Counted from the stretch's first letter, positions 1-8,155 are shown. The stretch is DNA of 29,370 nucleotides from CAZUNB01 sp964622235 (GCA_964622235.1 CAZUNB010000011.1:1-29370), one strand, 5' to 3'. Program-made: numbers and translations. Notes: generated by a model not told the origin, from the sequence alone.

Positions 1-54
1 AAAGCGGCCACTAGCCCCTCAAGCTAGCGCGTCTACCAATTCCGCCACCCGCGC
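1..54 (-). tRNA. tRNA-Leu(GAG), 3' part cut off by window edge
   Basis: The reverse complement begins with acceptor strand GCGCGGG, followed by a typical leucine D-arm (GGCGGAATTGGTAGACGC). The anticodon stem CTAGC/GCTAG encloses loop TTGAGGG, so the anticodon is GAG. The 5' end is at position 54 on the minus strand. The variable arm, T-arm and acceptor 3' strand lie outside the window. The D-arm closely matches bacterial tRNA-Leu as I remember it. Confidence 0.9.
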
Positions 55-99
55 ACGCTATCAATCATTTTCTCATATCGAGGGTCAAAGTGGAAACTT

Positions 100-969
100 T
101 TAAGTAGATTTCAAGCTTATTTGGATTTCGGTGACGATTTTTTGTTTTAGACTCGGGTCAGACCAATAAAGCCTATGAACCAATGGGTTCCAAGATAGAT
201 ATAGTCGAGATTTTAAGGTTGGTCCGCGAAGTTTGATTGGTACATCAGTCACGAGCTGATCGTACCCAGATGATAGTGGCTGGAGCGGCCAGCCGAGAAC
301 ATCATCACGATCAAAATAATTTATCCATTCAAAGTCGTTTCGTGTTGGGCTAATAGGCATAATTGCATCTTCTGCTTGGCTGGCAACGAAGATAGGGATG
401 TTGCAGCCTGTGGTTATGATTTTCTGGACGTTTTTCCCTTGTAGCCACGCTATATCCTGAGGTGTTGGCTCGCTGTCGACAATCTCCTTAAAGAATGGCT
501 GCGGGCGTTGCCAGAAACCATTAAAGCCGCGTTTGGTTTTTGGGTTATAGGCCTGTGCATCCCATACATAGCAAGATAATACGTGTCCACCGAGCGAGTC
601 GGCGATGATGACTATTGGAGCGTTTGGCTCAATTTCACCTCTGATTTTCTGTAACTCTCTAGCGATTTGGAGTTGGGCAGTAACATAGTTACTTTCAAAA
701 TCATGTTTTGATTGTTCTAAACCAGTTGCATCTGCTATTCCGAATAGTAAGAATTTGCGAGCTTCACGCCAGTTTAAATTGTTTTCGTTGTATCGATTCC
801 AAATACGCTCTTCATTTGCTTGTTGTGTGTTTTGGTAGTATATCCTACCAAAAGCAATATCTTTTTGGTCCTCACCAAGCAGTCCTTTCAGTGAGCCAAT
901 GAAACCTTGAGCATAGTTTTTTGATACTTTCCCAATTCCGTGAATAGTTAAGACGCCTAGCTTCTTCAT
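100..969 (-). CDS. alpha/beta-hydrolase (lipase/esterase-like) protein
   Basis: The 289-residue protein has the features of an alpha/beta-hydrolase fold. An N-terminal beta strand leads into LTIHGIG (residues 7-13), an oxyanion-type HG turn. A nucleophile elbow reads ADSLGG around Ser125, with Ala replacing the usual first Gly of GxSxG. Candidate acid residues lie in DRDDVLG (220-226) and a candidate catalytic His at 265. No signal peptide or membrane segment is visible, so a cytoplasmic enzyme is likely. The substrate cannot be told from sequence. A TGT-TAAAGT extended -10 sits 6 nt upstream of the ATG on the minus strand and no Shine-Dalgarno is present, so the mRNA is probably leaderless. 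The gene ends about 45 bp from the tRNA-Leu gene. Confidence 0.65.
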   Translation of the reverse strand: MKKLGVLTIHGIGKVSKNYAQGFIGSLKGLLGEDQKDIAFGRIYYQNTQQANEERIWNRYNENNLNWREARKFLLFGIADATGLEQSKHDFESNYVTAQLQIARELQKIRGEIEPNAPIVIIADSLGGHVLSCYVWDAQAYNPKTKRGFNGFWQRPQPFFKEIVDSEPTPQDIAWLQGKNVQKIITTGCNIPIFVASQAEDAIMPISPTRNDFEWINYFDRDDVLGWPLQPLSSGYDQLVTDVPIKLRGPTLKSRLYLSWNPLVHRLYWSDPSLKQKIVTEIQISLKST

Positions 970-975
970 GACTAC

Positions 976-984
976 ACTTTAACA
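976..984 (-). promoter_or_regulatory. extended -10 of the hydrolase gene (leaderless arrangement)
   Basis: On the minus strand this reads TGT-TAAAGT, followed by 6 nt (GTAGTC) and then the ATG of the hydrolase. The hexamer matches TATAAT at 4 of 6 positions. I see no convincing -35. The promoter lies just upstream of the hydrolase and directly downstream of the gene ending at 987. Confidence 0.45.
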
Positions 985-986
985 GA

Positions 987-1328
987 TTATTTTCGCAACA
1001 ACCTTACTAAGAATATAGCTGCAGTTTGAGGAACTGTGACGAAGATAAAATAATCGATGAAAGATATCCGAAATATCAAATCTGCACTGTAGATACAAGC
1101 TAATGCCACGGGCAGTAAGATGATTATCGTCCCAGATATTATGGCTTGTCTGTCTGTCATTTTTTTAATTTGTTTAAAATAGAGAAAATATGGAAATATC
1201 AATGTAAGCGTTATGAAAAGAGATTCAAAATCACTCTTTCCCGCGAAGGTCAAATATAAAAGTAATTCCCAGATGACATTAAGTGCTCCAGCAACTGCAA
1301 CAATGTATTTAAAATTATTTTTTTGCAA
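987..1328 (-). CDS. small four-helix membrane protein, paralog 1
   Basis: This 113-residue protein is almost entirely hydrophobic, with about four predicted transmembrane helices (roughly residues 8-28, 36-52, 63-82 and 88-108) and a basic C-terminal end (RLLRK). I do not recognise a family. The start appears to be TTG, because GAGG lies 7 nt upstream on the minus strand. The C-terminal half aligns by eye with the next gene (shared IISG, LLP/VLP, VPxQ, RLLxK), so the two look like diverged tandem duplicates. No catalytic motif is visible. Confidence 0.55.
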   Translation of the reverse strand: MQKNNFKYIVAVAGALNVIWELLLYLTFAGKSDFESLFITLTLIFPYFLYFKQIKKMTDRQAIISGTIIILLPVALACIYSADLIFRISFIDYFIFVTVPQTAAIFLVRLLRK

Positions 1329-1489
1329 AGTTGGACCTCGCTTAGCTTATGTCTAGATAGTACTAGCTTGTACACAGACCAGCAACTGACATAATTAAAA
1401 CACTTCAGAACAGCTAAACTAGACTTTGTCTTCGATATGAACGGCCATTGTGTACAGTCTTAGTCTTTCCATGTCTGCACTCTAGCAGT

Positions 1490-1828
1490 CTATTTCTTTA
1501 GGAGTCGTATTACGTCGGATATTGTCCTAGCGACTAGGGTAGCTAATATTTGTAGTGGTACTACGTATAATAAGAGATATATGAAGCCGAACGCATTATA
1601 TCCATCTTTGTCATAAATATATACAGCAATCGGCAATACAAGAACGATCAGTCCCGAAATAATTGATATACTGCGAAACATCTTTGCAGAAAGTGAGACA
1701 TAAAAAAGAATTGGAATTATTATAGTCAAGCCCATAAACGGGCCATCATACATCGAAATAATTATCATTAAAGCTAGAATGCTAAGTAGTTTTATGAGCC
1801 TTGTGGTTTTCAACGAAATTGTTTTCAT
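1490..1828 (-). CDS. small four-helix membrane protein, paralog 2
   Basis: This 112-residue protein has a basic N-terminus (KTTRLIK) and about four transmembrane helices, ending in the basic segment DVIRLLKK. It shares the pattern IISG-I-LP-A, VP-Q and RLL-K with the protein at 987-1328, so the pair is probably a tandem duplication. I do not recognise the family. About 160 bp of non-coding sequence separates the two genes. The region upstream of the ATG is very AT-rich and shows no Shine-Dalgarno sequence. Confidence 0.55.
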   Translation of the reverse strand: MKTISLKTTRLIKLLSILALMIIISMYDGPFMGLTIIIPILFYVSLSAKMFRSISIISGLIVLVLPIAVYIYDKDGYNAFGFIYLLLYVVPLQILATLVARTISDVIRLLKK

Positions 1829-1925
1829 GTATTTTATTTTTATTTTTAATTATTTATTTAATATATGGTTTGATGATATCTCTTGAGTATGAAAGTAGCA
1901 ATAGGGCTACGGCATGTAAAGAGTT

Positions 1926-1934
1926 TGCTATCAT
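1926..1934 (+). promoter_or_regulatory. extended -10 of the nucleotidyltransferase gene
   Basis: The sequence TGC-TATCAT is followed by exactly 6 nt (CTAGCT) and then ATG at 1941. This is the spacing expected if transcription starts at the A of the start codon. The same TGC-TATCAT box and 6-nt spacing occur before the gene starting at 8109 on the minus strand. No clear -35 is visible. Confidence 0.55.
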
Positions 1935-1940
1935 CTAGCT

Positions 1941-2786
1941 ATGACGCAAAGGCAAAAAGGACAAATATGGGGGATGTGCGACGAAGACATCAAGACATTC
2001 GTTGATAATTTAGTGGCAAAGATTAATCTTGAACTAGGGCACAATCTTATTGGAGTTTATTTGCATGGATCACTGGCAATGGGAGCCTATTATCGCCCCA
2101 AGAGCGACATCGATCTAATTGTAGTTGTGAGAAATAAACTAAATATTAATCAACGCAAATTAGCTTCCGAGATGATTGCACAACACTCATTGCTAAGACC
2201 AACAACAGGTAATATCGAGCTAAGTATAATTCTTCTGAAAACTGCTCGAGAAACACCCACGCCCACTCCATTTGAAGTTCATTACAGCAGTAGATGGCAT
2301 GACAAAATTTTGTTTCAAGGTGTTGACTACTCCCAGAATCGATTTGACCCTGACTTGCAGTCGCACTTTGCTTACGTTTCTCAAAGAGGTTTCGTTTTGA
2401 AAGGCTTTCCAATCAATGAAGTGTTTAGTAAAGTCGATTGGAAGTTATTCTTGGACAGTGTTCTCGATGATTTTGATTGGATTGTTGAAGACGAGCATAT
2501 TTTAGAAACTCCATTTTATTGTGTACTGAACATCTGTCGTGTTTTACAGCTGAAAAGTGAAGATATTCAGCAAGTGCACAGCAAAGACGAAGGTGGTGAG
2601 TGGGCGCTGCGTAATTTGCCTAAGAAGTATCACTCGGTAATCAAGAAAGCACTGGTTGCATATCGTTCGTCAAAGGAAGTGAATGAAAGTCAACGAAGAA
2701 CCAATGAGGACAATTGGGATAAGCAGGAGCTGCTTGCTTTTAGGGATTTTGCAAGAGGGCGTAGTGATAATTTTAAGAGTGTTTAG
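1941..2786 (+). CDS. AadA/ANT(3'')-like nucleotidyltransferase with DUF4111-type C-terminal domain
   Basis: The 281-residue protein starts with a Pol-beta type nucleotidyltransferase domain: GVYLHGSLAMGA (38-49), then SDIDLIVVV with the two metal-binding Asp residues, and IELSI supplying the Glu that is the proposed catalytic base in AadA. The C-terminal half resembles the helical domain of aminoglycoside 3''-adenylyltransferases, with an NICRVL helix and a SKDEGGEWALRNLP segment. In that family the enzyme adenylylates streptomycin or spectinomycin. Chromosomal relatives often have unknown substrates, so resistance is not established. The ATG at 1941 is chosen because an extended -10 ends 6 nt before it. 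An internal ATG at 1974 is an alternative. Confidence 0.8.
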   Translation: MTQRQKGQIWGMCDEDIKTFVDNLVAKINLELGHNLIGVYLHGSLAMGAYYRPKSDIDLIVVVRNKLNINQRKLASEMIAQHSLLRPTTGNIELSIILLKTARETPTPTPFEVHYSSRWHDKILFQGVDYSQNRFDPDLQSHFAYVSQRGFVLKGFPINEVFSKVDWKLFLDSVLDDFDWIVEDEHILETPFYCVLNICRVLQLKSEDIQQVHSKDEGGEWALRNLPKKYHSVIKKALVAYRSSKEVNESQRRTNEDNWDKQELLAFRDFARGRSDNFKSV

Positions 2787-2885
2787 TAGCTGGGTACTAT
2801 AGGACAAACACTCGATGATAGACTAGCTAACGCTATTCCATCATCTCGTTATAAATTGTACAAAACGGAGATTTGACAATTATCT

Positions 2886-2916
2886 GAACCTCTTTTGCTT
2901 CGCAAAAGTACGGTTC
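2886..2916 (-). other. long hairpin just downstream of tRNA-Val
   Basis: GAACC (2886-2890) pairs with GGTTC (2912-2916). Inside, CTTTTGC (2892-2898) pairs perfectly with GCAAAAG (2902-2908) around a 3-nt loop. It lies about 9 nt past the tRNA-Val 3' end on the minus strand. It could end transcription or help tRNA 3' processing, but there is no U-run, so a standard intrinsic terminator is not supported. The rest of 2787-2924 shows nothing recognisable. Confidence 0.35.
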
Positions 2917-2924
2917 GTGTTCTA

Positions 2925-3001
2925 TGGTGGGCGCTATAGGACTCGAACCTATGACCCCCTCGGTGTAAACGAGGTGCTCTAGCCAACTGAGCTAAGCGCC
3001 C
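2925..3001 (-). tRNA. tRNA-Val(UAC)
   Basis: The reverse complement is a full cloverleaf. Acceptor GGGCGCT pairs with AGCGCCC. The D-arm is GCTC..GAGC, and the anticodon stem CCTCG/CGAGG encloses loop TTTACAC (anticodon TAC). The T-arm contains GTTCGAGTC. The 3' CCA is encoded at 2925-2927. Length is 77 nt. Confidence 0.95.
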
Positions 3002-3074
3002 ATTCTTACGAACGTATAACGATAATAGCAGCTTTGATTGGAGTTGAAAACTAGCTTTTGAACTATCTTGACTA

Positions 3075-3080
3075 TATAAT
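3075..3080 (+). promoter_or_regulatory. probable -10 of the lemA-htpX operon
   Basis: A perfect TATAAT lies 33 nt before the lemA ATG. The -35 is unclear (TAGCTT at 17-bp spacing). The short leader carries AAGGAG at 3098-3103, so lemA is translated from a normal ribosome binding site. Confidence 0.5.
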
Positions 3081-3113
3081 AAGCATTAAGAATAACTAAG
3101 GAGAGAATAAACA

Positions 3114-3671
3114 ATGATAGCAATAGTAATTATCGCAATTATCGTCGGTGGTGGAGCGCTTTGGCTCTGGGCTATGTATAATGGCCTTGTTAAGCTAAAT
3201 GTACGAACCGACGAATCATGGGCAGATATTCAGGTTCAGCTCAAACGTCGTTACGATTTAATCCCTAATCTAGTCGATACCGTAAAGGGCTATGCATCTC
3301 ACGAAAAAGAAGTCCTTACTCAGGTGACACAAGCTAGAAATATGGCTGCTGGTACAACTGGAAATCCAAAAGAACAAGCACAAGCTGAAAATCAGTTTGC
3401 CGATACATTAAAAAGCCTATTCGCAGTGGCAGAGAGCTACCCTGATTTGAAAGCTAATCAGAACTTCCTCGAGCTACAGCAAGAATTAGTCGACACTGAG
3501 GACAAGATCCAAGCATCACGACGATTCTACAATGCAAATGCTCGTGACATGAACATCAAAGTTAAAATGTTCCCAACCAACATTTTTGCTAAGTCGCTAG
3601 GCTTTGGTGAACGTGTTTATTTTGAAGTTGACGAAGCAAAAGTCGCTGATCCTGTAAAAGTATCATTCTAA
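3114..3671 (+). CDS. lemA: LemA family protein
   Basis: The 185-residue protein has one N-terminal membrane helix (residues 1-21) with a very short outer end. The signature RRYDLIPNLVD (45-55), a long helical coiled region and the terminal NARDMN...FPTNIFAKSLGF segment are all characteristic of LemA. Its biochemical role is unknown; it is a membrane-anchored helical protein often encoded next to HtpX-type proteases, as here. AAGGAG lies 10 nt before the ATG. It is the first gene of a tight plus-strand operon, followed 27 nt later by htpX. Confidence 0.93.
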   Translation: MIAIVIIAIIVGGGALWLWAMYNGLVKLNVRTDESWADIQVQLKRRYDLIPNLVDTVKGYASHEKEVLTQVTQARNMAAGTTGNPKEQAQAENQFADTLKSLFAVAESYPDLKANQNFLELQQELVDTEDKIQASRRFYNANARDMNIKVKMFPTNIFAKSLGFGERVYFEVDEAKVADPVKVSF

Positions 3672-3698
3672 TTCAGTTTAGTTTGATTGAATTAGCCA

Positions 3699-4592
3699 AT
3701 GTATAAACAAATAGCTGCCAACAAAAGAAAAACATTTTTGATAATGTTTCTCTTTTTGGTGGTTATTGGCATAATTGCTTACGTTTATAGTTTGTATCTT
3801 GGAAGCTTGGCATCATTTTATGTTATCTTTGCTTTCGCAATTTTTTATACTTTTATTAGCTACTTTGTTTCTTCGAAAGTAGCGCTTGGACTAAGCAGCG
3901 CTAAGCAAATCCAGAAGAGTGATAATCCACGGCTGTACCGAATTGTCGAGAACTTGGCGATTACCACTGGTATGCCAATGCCAAAAGTATATATCATTAA
4001 CGACCCGGCACCGAATGCTATGGCGACGGGTCGTGATCCAAAACATGCTTCGGTAGCGGCAACGACTGGCATTTTAGAATTGCTTGATGATAGTGAGCTT
4101 GAAGGAGTTATGGCGCACGAAATTGGGCATATCCAAAATTACGATATCCGCGTGATGATGATTGTTTTTGCTTGTGTTTCGGTCATAGGATTGTTGAGTG
4201 ACATGTTGTTACGATTTATGATCTTTGGTGATGACGATGATCGCGGTTCACCTGCAGTACTTTTGGCGCTTGCCTTGTCTATATTGGCCCCTCTGTCTGC
4301 CTCATTGGTGCAGTTGGCAGTTTCGCGTCGTCGTGAATATCTGGCTGACGCTACAGGAGCTCTGACAACACGCTATCCCGAAGGTCTCGCCAGTGCGCTT
4401 GAAAAAATCAGTCAATACTCTCGACCAATGAAACGAGCCAATTCTTCAACCGCCCATCTTTTCTTTGATAATCCAATGTCTGCTACGAACAAAAAAGATT
4501 CAAAGCCATTTGCTGGTTTATTTTCAACCCACCCTCCTGTCCAAGATCGAATTGCTCGACTGCGTAATATCAACGAAGTCAATAATGGCTAA
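3699..4592 (+). CDS. htpX: HtpX-like M48 zinc metalloprotease
   Basis: The 297-residue membrane protease has two N-terminal transmembrane helices (about 13-31 and 37-58). The zinc motif HEIGH is at 140-144 and the third ligand Glu at about 213 in RRREYLADA. Two further hydrophobic segments (about 151-176 and 186-208) lie between the zinc ligands. HtpX degrades damaged membrane proteins, with its active site facing the cytoplasm. The gene follows lemA, a common pairing, and its last 8 bases overlap the start of the next gene, which suggests coupled translation. Length is normal for the family. Confidence 0.95.
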   Translation: MYKQIAANKRKTFLIMFLFLVVIGIIAYVYSLYLGSLASFYVIFAFAIFYTFISYFVSSKVALGLSSAKQIQKSDNPRLYRIVENLAITTGMPMPKVYIINDPAPNAMATGRDPKHASVAATTGILELLDDSELEGVMAHEIGHIQNYDIRVMMIVFACVSVIGLLSDMLLRFMIFGDDDDRGSPAVLLALALSILAPLSASLVQLAVSRRREYLADATGALTTRYPEGLASALEKISQYSRPMKRANSSTAHLFFDNPMSATNKKDSKPFAGLFSTHPPVQDRIARLRNINEVNNG

Positions 4593-5616
4593 GAAAAAAA
4601 CCGATAAAAAACCAGTCGCAAAGTCTGCCGTTAGTTCATCCGGTAAATCCACGGCTAAAAAAGAGAATAATAAAGATTTTCTCGAAGAATTAGAGGTCGA
4701 GTCCAAGCCATCATTAGTTAATTTGTATCGAGAATACAAAGCAAAATTTAGCAAAAAAATCGATGCTCACAACAAAAAGATAACCAAAAATGCTGGCACC
4801 GCTCAGACTCATGAAGTGAAGCAGATCAAGAAACCGCGGCATAAAACCAAACACCAATCATTTCGCTTAACACCACCATCATTTCATGATAATTCAGCAA
4901 TCCCAAATGCTTTTACTCTGTTCTTGAGAAGTTTGAAGTTCATCTGGGATCACCCATTTAGTTTTACGTTCTTCGTGTTCAGCTATGGAGTTATTCTGTA
5001 TTTTGTTGCCCCAGAAGCACTAACTAGTACTAACGACGTAACCTATAGCGGAATAATTACCGTCATAGCCACGTTAGCGACAATTCGTTTAGTCCGACAT
5101 GCTGACTCAAATGACTACCGAGGTATTCGTGATGCTTACTACAATGGAATGGCACAGCTTGTGCCATTCTTGCTAATCGTAATTATTTTTGCTGTGCAAA
5201 CATTGCCTATGGCAGCTGGAGTTTTTGTCTATGACACGATTATTAATAACCAACTTGCGATTACACCAATCGAGCAATATATACCGTATGCGCTATTGCT
5301 CATACTCTCGATTCCTACTTTGTTCTGGATATCGTCAACCATGATGGCTATGTATATCGTTACGTTGCCAGGCGCTACGCCGTTACGCGCGTTGCAGTTA
5401 TCAGGTGAATTGGTCAATGGTAGGCGCTTTCTTGTCTTACGAAAAATTGTCACGTTGTTTTTAATAGTGGGTGGATTACTAGTTTTTCTCCTATGGTGGT
5501 TTAGCGAAAACGGCTGGCAACAATCTGTTGATATTGCACCAGTAATTTTTTATATAATCGTTATTCCAATCAGTCAGGTCTATCTCTTCAAACTCTATCG
5601 AAGCCTTTTGCAATAA
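4585..5616 (+). CDS. multi-pass membrane protein with lysine-rich N-terminal tail
   Basis: I chose ATG 4585, which overlaps the htpX stop by 8 nt, giving a protein of 343 residues. An upstream in-frame start at 4465 would add 40 residues lying inside htpX and is unlikely. Residues 1 to about 110 are hydrophilic and rich in Lys and Ser, probably a disordered cytoplasmic tail. The remainder has about five or six transmembrane helices, with conserved-looking loops such as GIRDAYYNG and LPGATPLRALQLSGELV. I do not recognise a named family. The position in the lemA-htpX operon suggests envelope maintenance, but this is only inference. Confidence 0.7.
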   Translation: MAKKKTDKKPVAKSAVSSSGKSTAKKENNKDFLEELEVESKPSLVNLYREYKAKFSKKIDAHNKKITKNAGTAQTHEVKQIKKPRHKTKHQSFRLTPPSFHDNSAIPNAFTLFLRSLKFIWDHPFSFTFFVFSYGVILYFVAPEALTSTNDVTYSGIITVIATLATIRLVRHADSNDYRGIRDAYYNGMAQLVPFLLIVIIFAVQTLPMAAGVFVYDTIINNQLAITPIEQYIPYALLLILSIPTLFWISSTMMAMYIVTLPGATPLRALQLSGELVNGRRFLVLRKIVTLFLIVGGLLVFLLWWFSENGWQQSVDIAPVIFYIIVIPISQVYLFKLYRSLLQ

Positions 5617-5617
5617 T

Positions 5618-5998
5618 ATGAATATAGCTCATGCGAAAAAACGAGTTGAAGTTTTGAAGCAAACCATCGATGATTATCGATATAATTATCATGTTTTAAA
5701 TAAATCAATCATGAGCGAGGAAGCCGCAGATAGCCTCAAGCATGAGCTATCACAACTCGAGGAGCATTACCCTGATCTGGTCACAGTTGACTCGCCTACG
5801 CAGAGAGTTGCAGGAAAAGCATTGGAAGGTTTTAAAAAATATAAACATAGCCAACGAATGTTAAGTCTAAATGATGTTTTTTCGAGCGAAGAGCTTCAAA
5901 AATGGATTGATAGACTTCAAAAACTCCAGCTGGATTGGCAGCCTCGGTTTCATTGTGACGCAAAACTTGACGGCCTAGCACTTATCTTAATTTACTAA
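5618..5998 (+). pseudogene. ligA: NAD-dependent DNA ligase LigA, N-terminal part, ends at an in-frame TAA
   Basis: This 126-residue reading frame starts 1 nt after the preceding stop. It covers domain Ia (YRYNYHVLN, SEEAADSLKHEL, DSPTQRVAGKAL, MLSLNDVF) and runs into the adenylation domain as far as CDAKLDGLAL, whose Lys is the residue adenylated by NAD. The frame then meets TAA at 5996-5998. The same frame continues immediately with NGQLVQAATRGDG, exactly as expected for an uninterrupted LigA (E. coli reads YENGVL here). This is therefore one gene with a nonsense codon, where most homologs have Glu or another charged residue. It may be a sequencing error, or a real mutation in a normally essential gene. 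Confidence 0.85.
5996..5998 (+). other. in-frame ochre codon inside ligA
   Basis: The codons read ATT TAC TAA AAT GGA CAA. The flanking residues match LigA without loss or gain, so a single substitution (for example GAA, AAA or CAA to TAA) explains it. TAA ends many other genes in this window, for example lemA, htpX and typA, so reassignment of TAA is not plausible. The following bases do not resemble the known CARYYA readthrough context. Confidence 0.85.
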
Positions 5999-6010
5999 AA
6001 TGGACAATTA

Positions 6011-7621
6011 GTGCAGGCTGCGACACGAGGGGACGGCGTTACAGGCGAGGATGTTACGGTTAACGTCAAAACTATTCAGAGTATACCCTTGCAGTTGCGA
6101 GGTAACAATATACTTTATCTCGATAAAATAGAAGTTCGTGGAGAGGTGTTAATATACAAAAATGACTTTATTCAACTAAATAAACAAAGAGAATTTGATG
6201 GTCTTGAACCTTTTGCAAATCCTCGTAATACTGCTGCAGGTACGCTTCGCCAGCTTGATTCAAAAATAGTGGCTGAACGACCACTCAAGTTCCATGCCTG
6301 GAATGTTTATCACCCTACAATAAAAACACATCAACAAGCTTATGAAATTGCCTCTGAGCTTGGATTCATTGTTAATATGGAAGCGAAGATAGTTAAAACT
6401 AGTGCTGAAATCGAAGAATATCTTGAGTTATTAAAACAGTCTCGTGGTGATTTGCCGTATCATATCGATGGAGCGGTAATTACCGTTAACGATAACCAGG
6501 CCAAGCAAGATTTTGGAGTTGTAGGCAAAGCCCCTCGTGGGGCTGTGGCTTATAAGTTTGCAGCAACCCAGTCGACAACAGTAGTAAAAGACATTGTACT
6601 CAGTCTTGGCAGAACTGGCGTTGCTACACCAGTCGCGGTTTTTGAGCCGGTTATTATTGATGGCACGACCATTCAACATGCATCACTTCATAACGCCGAT
6701 GAGATCACCAAAAAAGATATTCGTATTGGGGATACGGTAATTGTTTACAAAGCAGGTGATATTATACCGCAAGTGCTCGAAGTGATTGAAAGCTTGCGGC
6801 CGAAAGCTTCAAAGAGATTTGATTTTGAACGAGCTTCAGAGAAACAGTTTCCAGGCACTACTTTTGAGCGTAGCGGGGATGAAGTTGCATATCGTGTAAA
6901 AAATTATTCTGGAACAGAGATGCTGAAACGTAGTTTACAACATTTTGCCTCAAAGTCTGCTCTCGATATCGAATACCTTGGTGAGAAGAATGTGGCTGCC
7001 TTAGTTGACACTGGTTTAGTTTGCTCTCTAGCTGATATCTATAAAATCGAAGAAGCTGATTTATTAGAGCTTGATCGTTTTGCTGAGGTTTCTGCGAAAA
7101 ATCTTGTTGAATCAATTCAAAATTCGAAAAAGCCAAACCTTGGTCGATTTATTCATGGGCTTGGTATCCGTCACGTTGGTCAGCAAACAGGAAATGAGCT
7201 GGCTAAATATTTTGGGAGTCTTGAAAAACTTAGCCAGACAACTCTGGAGGAATTAGAAGCAGTGGACGGAATCGGGATGATTATGGCAGAGAGTATCGTT
7301 GGCTGGTTCTTGGATGATGATAACCAGAGCTTAATCGATAATTTTAAAAAGTATGGTGTTAAGCCCGAGCCGATCAAAGTCGTTGCTAATCAAAAGCTGG
7401 TTGGTAAAAATTTCGTCGTTACCGGCACCCTCGAATCTATGGGTCGACAAGATGCAGCCGATAAAATCGAAGCGCTCGGTGGTACCTTTCAAAAGTCTGT
7501 CGGTAAAACGACAGATTATCTCGTGGCGGGGAAAAGTGTTGGGCAGTCAAAGCTCGAAAAAGCCAAAAAGAATAATATAGAGGTGCTTGATGAAGCAAAG
7601 TTTATTGAACTACTCGGCTAG
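6011..7621 (+). pseudogene. ligA: NAD-dependent DNA ligase LigA, C-terminal part, zinc finger degenerate
   Basis: This is the rest of the ligase, in the same frame as the N-terminal part. It contains ATRGDGVTGEDVT, ANPRNTAAGTLRQ and DGAVI of the adenylation domain, the OB fold (VVKDIVLSLGRTGVATPVAVFEPV, GDTVIVYKAGDIIPQV), the HhH repeats and a C-terminal BRCT domain (NFVVTGTLESMG to VLDEAKFIELLG). The four Cys of the usual zinc finger are absent: the CPxCG position reads FPGT and the second pair reads KNYSGTE. A GTG at 6011 could start translation, but no Shine-Dalgarno precedes it and the fragment would lack the catalytic Lys. With the stop read through, the gene would encode about 667 residues, normal for LigA. 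It ends 5 bp from the convergent gene at 7627. Confidence 0.88.
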
Positions 7622-7626
7622 GTTTA

Positions 7627-8109
7627 TTAGCTAAATAATTTCACAATCTTTTCGAATGATCGTTTTAGCTCACTGAACTGATCAACTGGCTCAGTGATGA
7701 TTTGTTGCATGTTCTTCTTTCCACCATACTTGAAGTAGTTGTAGATGACGAGCAAACCTAACCCCGTTGGGCTACGGCGGAGTCCTTGTGCAGCAGCGGC
7801 TTTGATTGAAAACTCTTGGTTGAAACTATTAATTTCTTTGCTCTCTGCAGGAGAGAGTTTGCGTGGCAATATGGATTTGACGACAAATCGGGTGATCAAA
7901 AAAAGAATTGATAAAACAAAAAGCCAGATGGCTAGTGGAAGAGTTGCTAAAAGCCACCACGCGGAGAAATCAACGGTCAACCAAATCGAACCTAGGAAAA
8001 GAATCAAAGAGAGTCCCGTGAGAATTGCCACGGTGCGCACGAGGTATTTCTGCAGAAATAAGCTGATGATAGCTCGTACGGCTTTGGTAGTAGCTTGTGT
8101 GTTATTCAT
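7627..8109 (-). CDS. small two-helix membrane protein, unknown function
   Basis: The 160-residue protein has two strong transmembrane helices (about 24-46 and 52-76) and a soluble C-terminal half containing GLRRSPTGLGLLVIYNYFKYGGKK. I do not recognise a family. On the minus strand the promoter TGC-TATCAT is followed by 6 nt (AGTTTT) and then the ATG, with no Shine-Dalgarno, so the transcript is probably leaderless. It converges on ligA with only 5 bp between stops. A plus-strand open frame at 7745-8119 is a shadow of this gene. Confidence 0.65.
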   Translation of the reverse strand: MNNTQATTKAVRAIISLFLQKYLVRTVAILTGLSLILFLGSIWLTVDFSAWWLLATLPLAIWLFVLSILFLITRFVVKSILPRKLSPAESKEINSFNQEFSIKAAAAQGLRRSPTGLGLLVIYNYFKYGGKKNMQQIITEPVDQFSELKRSFEKIVKLFS

Positions 8110-8115
8110 AAAACT

Positions 8116-8124
8116 ATGATAGCA
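8116..8124 (-). promoter_or_regulatory. extended -10 of the membrane protein gene at 7627
   Basis: On the minus strand this reads TGC-TATCAT, then AGTTTT, then ATG. It is the clearest of the leaderless arrangements, and the 9-nt box is identical to the one before the gene at 1941. Confidence 0.6.
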
Positions 8125-8155
8125 AACAGAACCATGTTTTATCGAGTAATGCTTG

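Noticed and set aside
1368..1458. GTACAC...GTGTAC inverted repeat about 80 bp apart
   Set aside because: It is too short and too widely spaced to distinguish from chance.
4465..4584. 40-residue N-terminal extension of the membrane protein
   Set aside because: It lies inside htpX. ATG 4585 overlaps the htpX stop in the usual coupled way.
5996..5998. TAA reassigned to an amino acid
   Set aside because: TAA ends many intact genes in this window, and no other internal TAA is seen in conserved genes.
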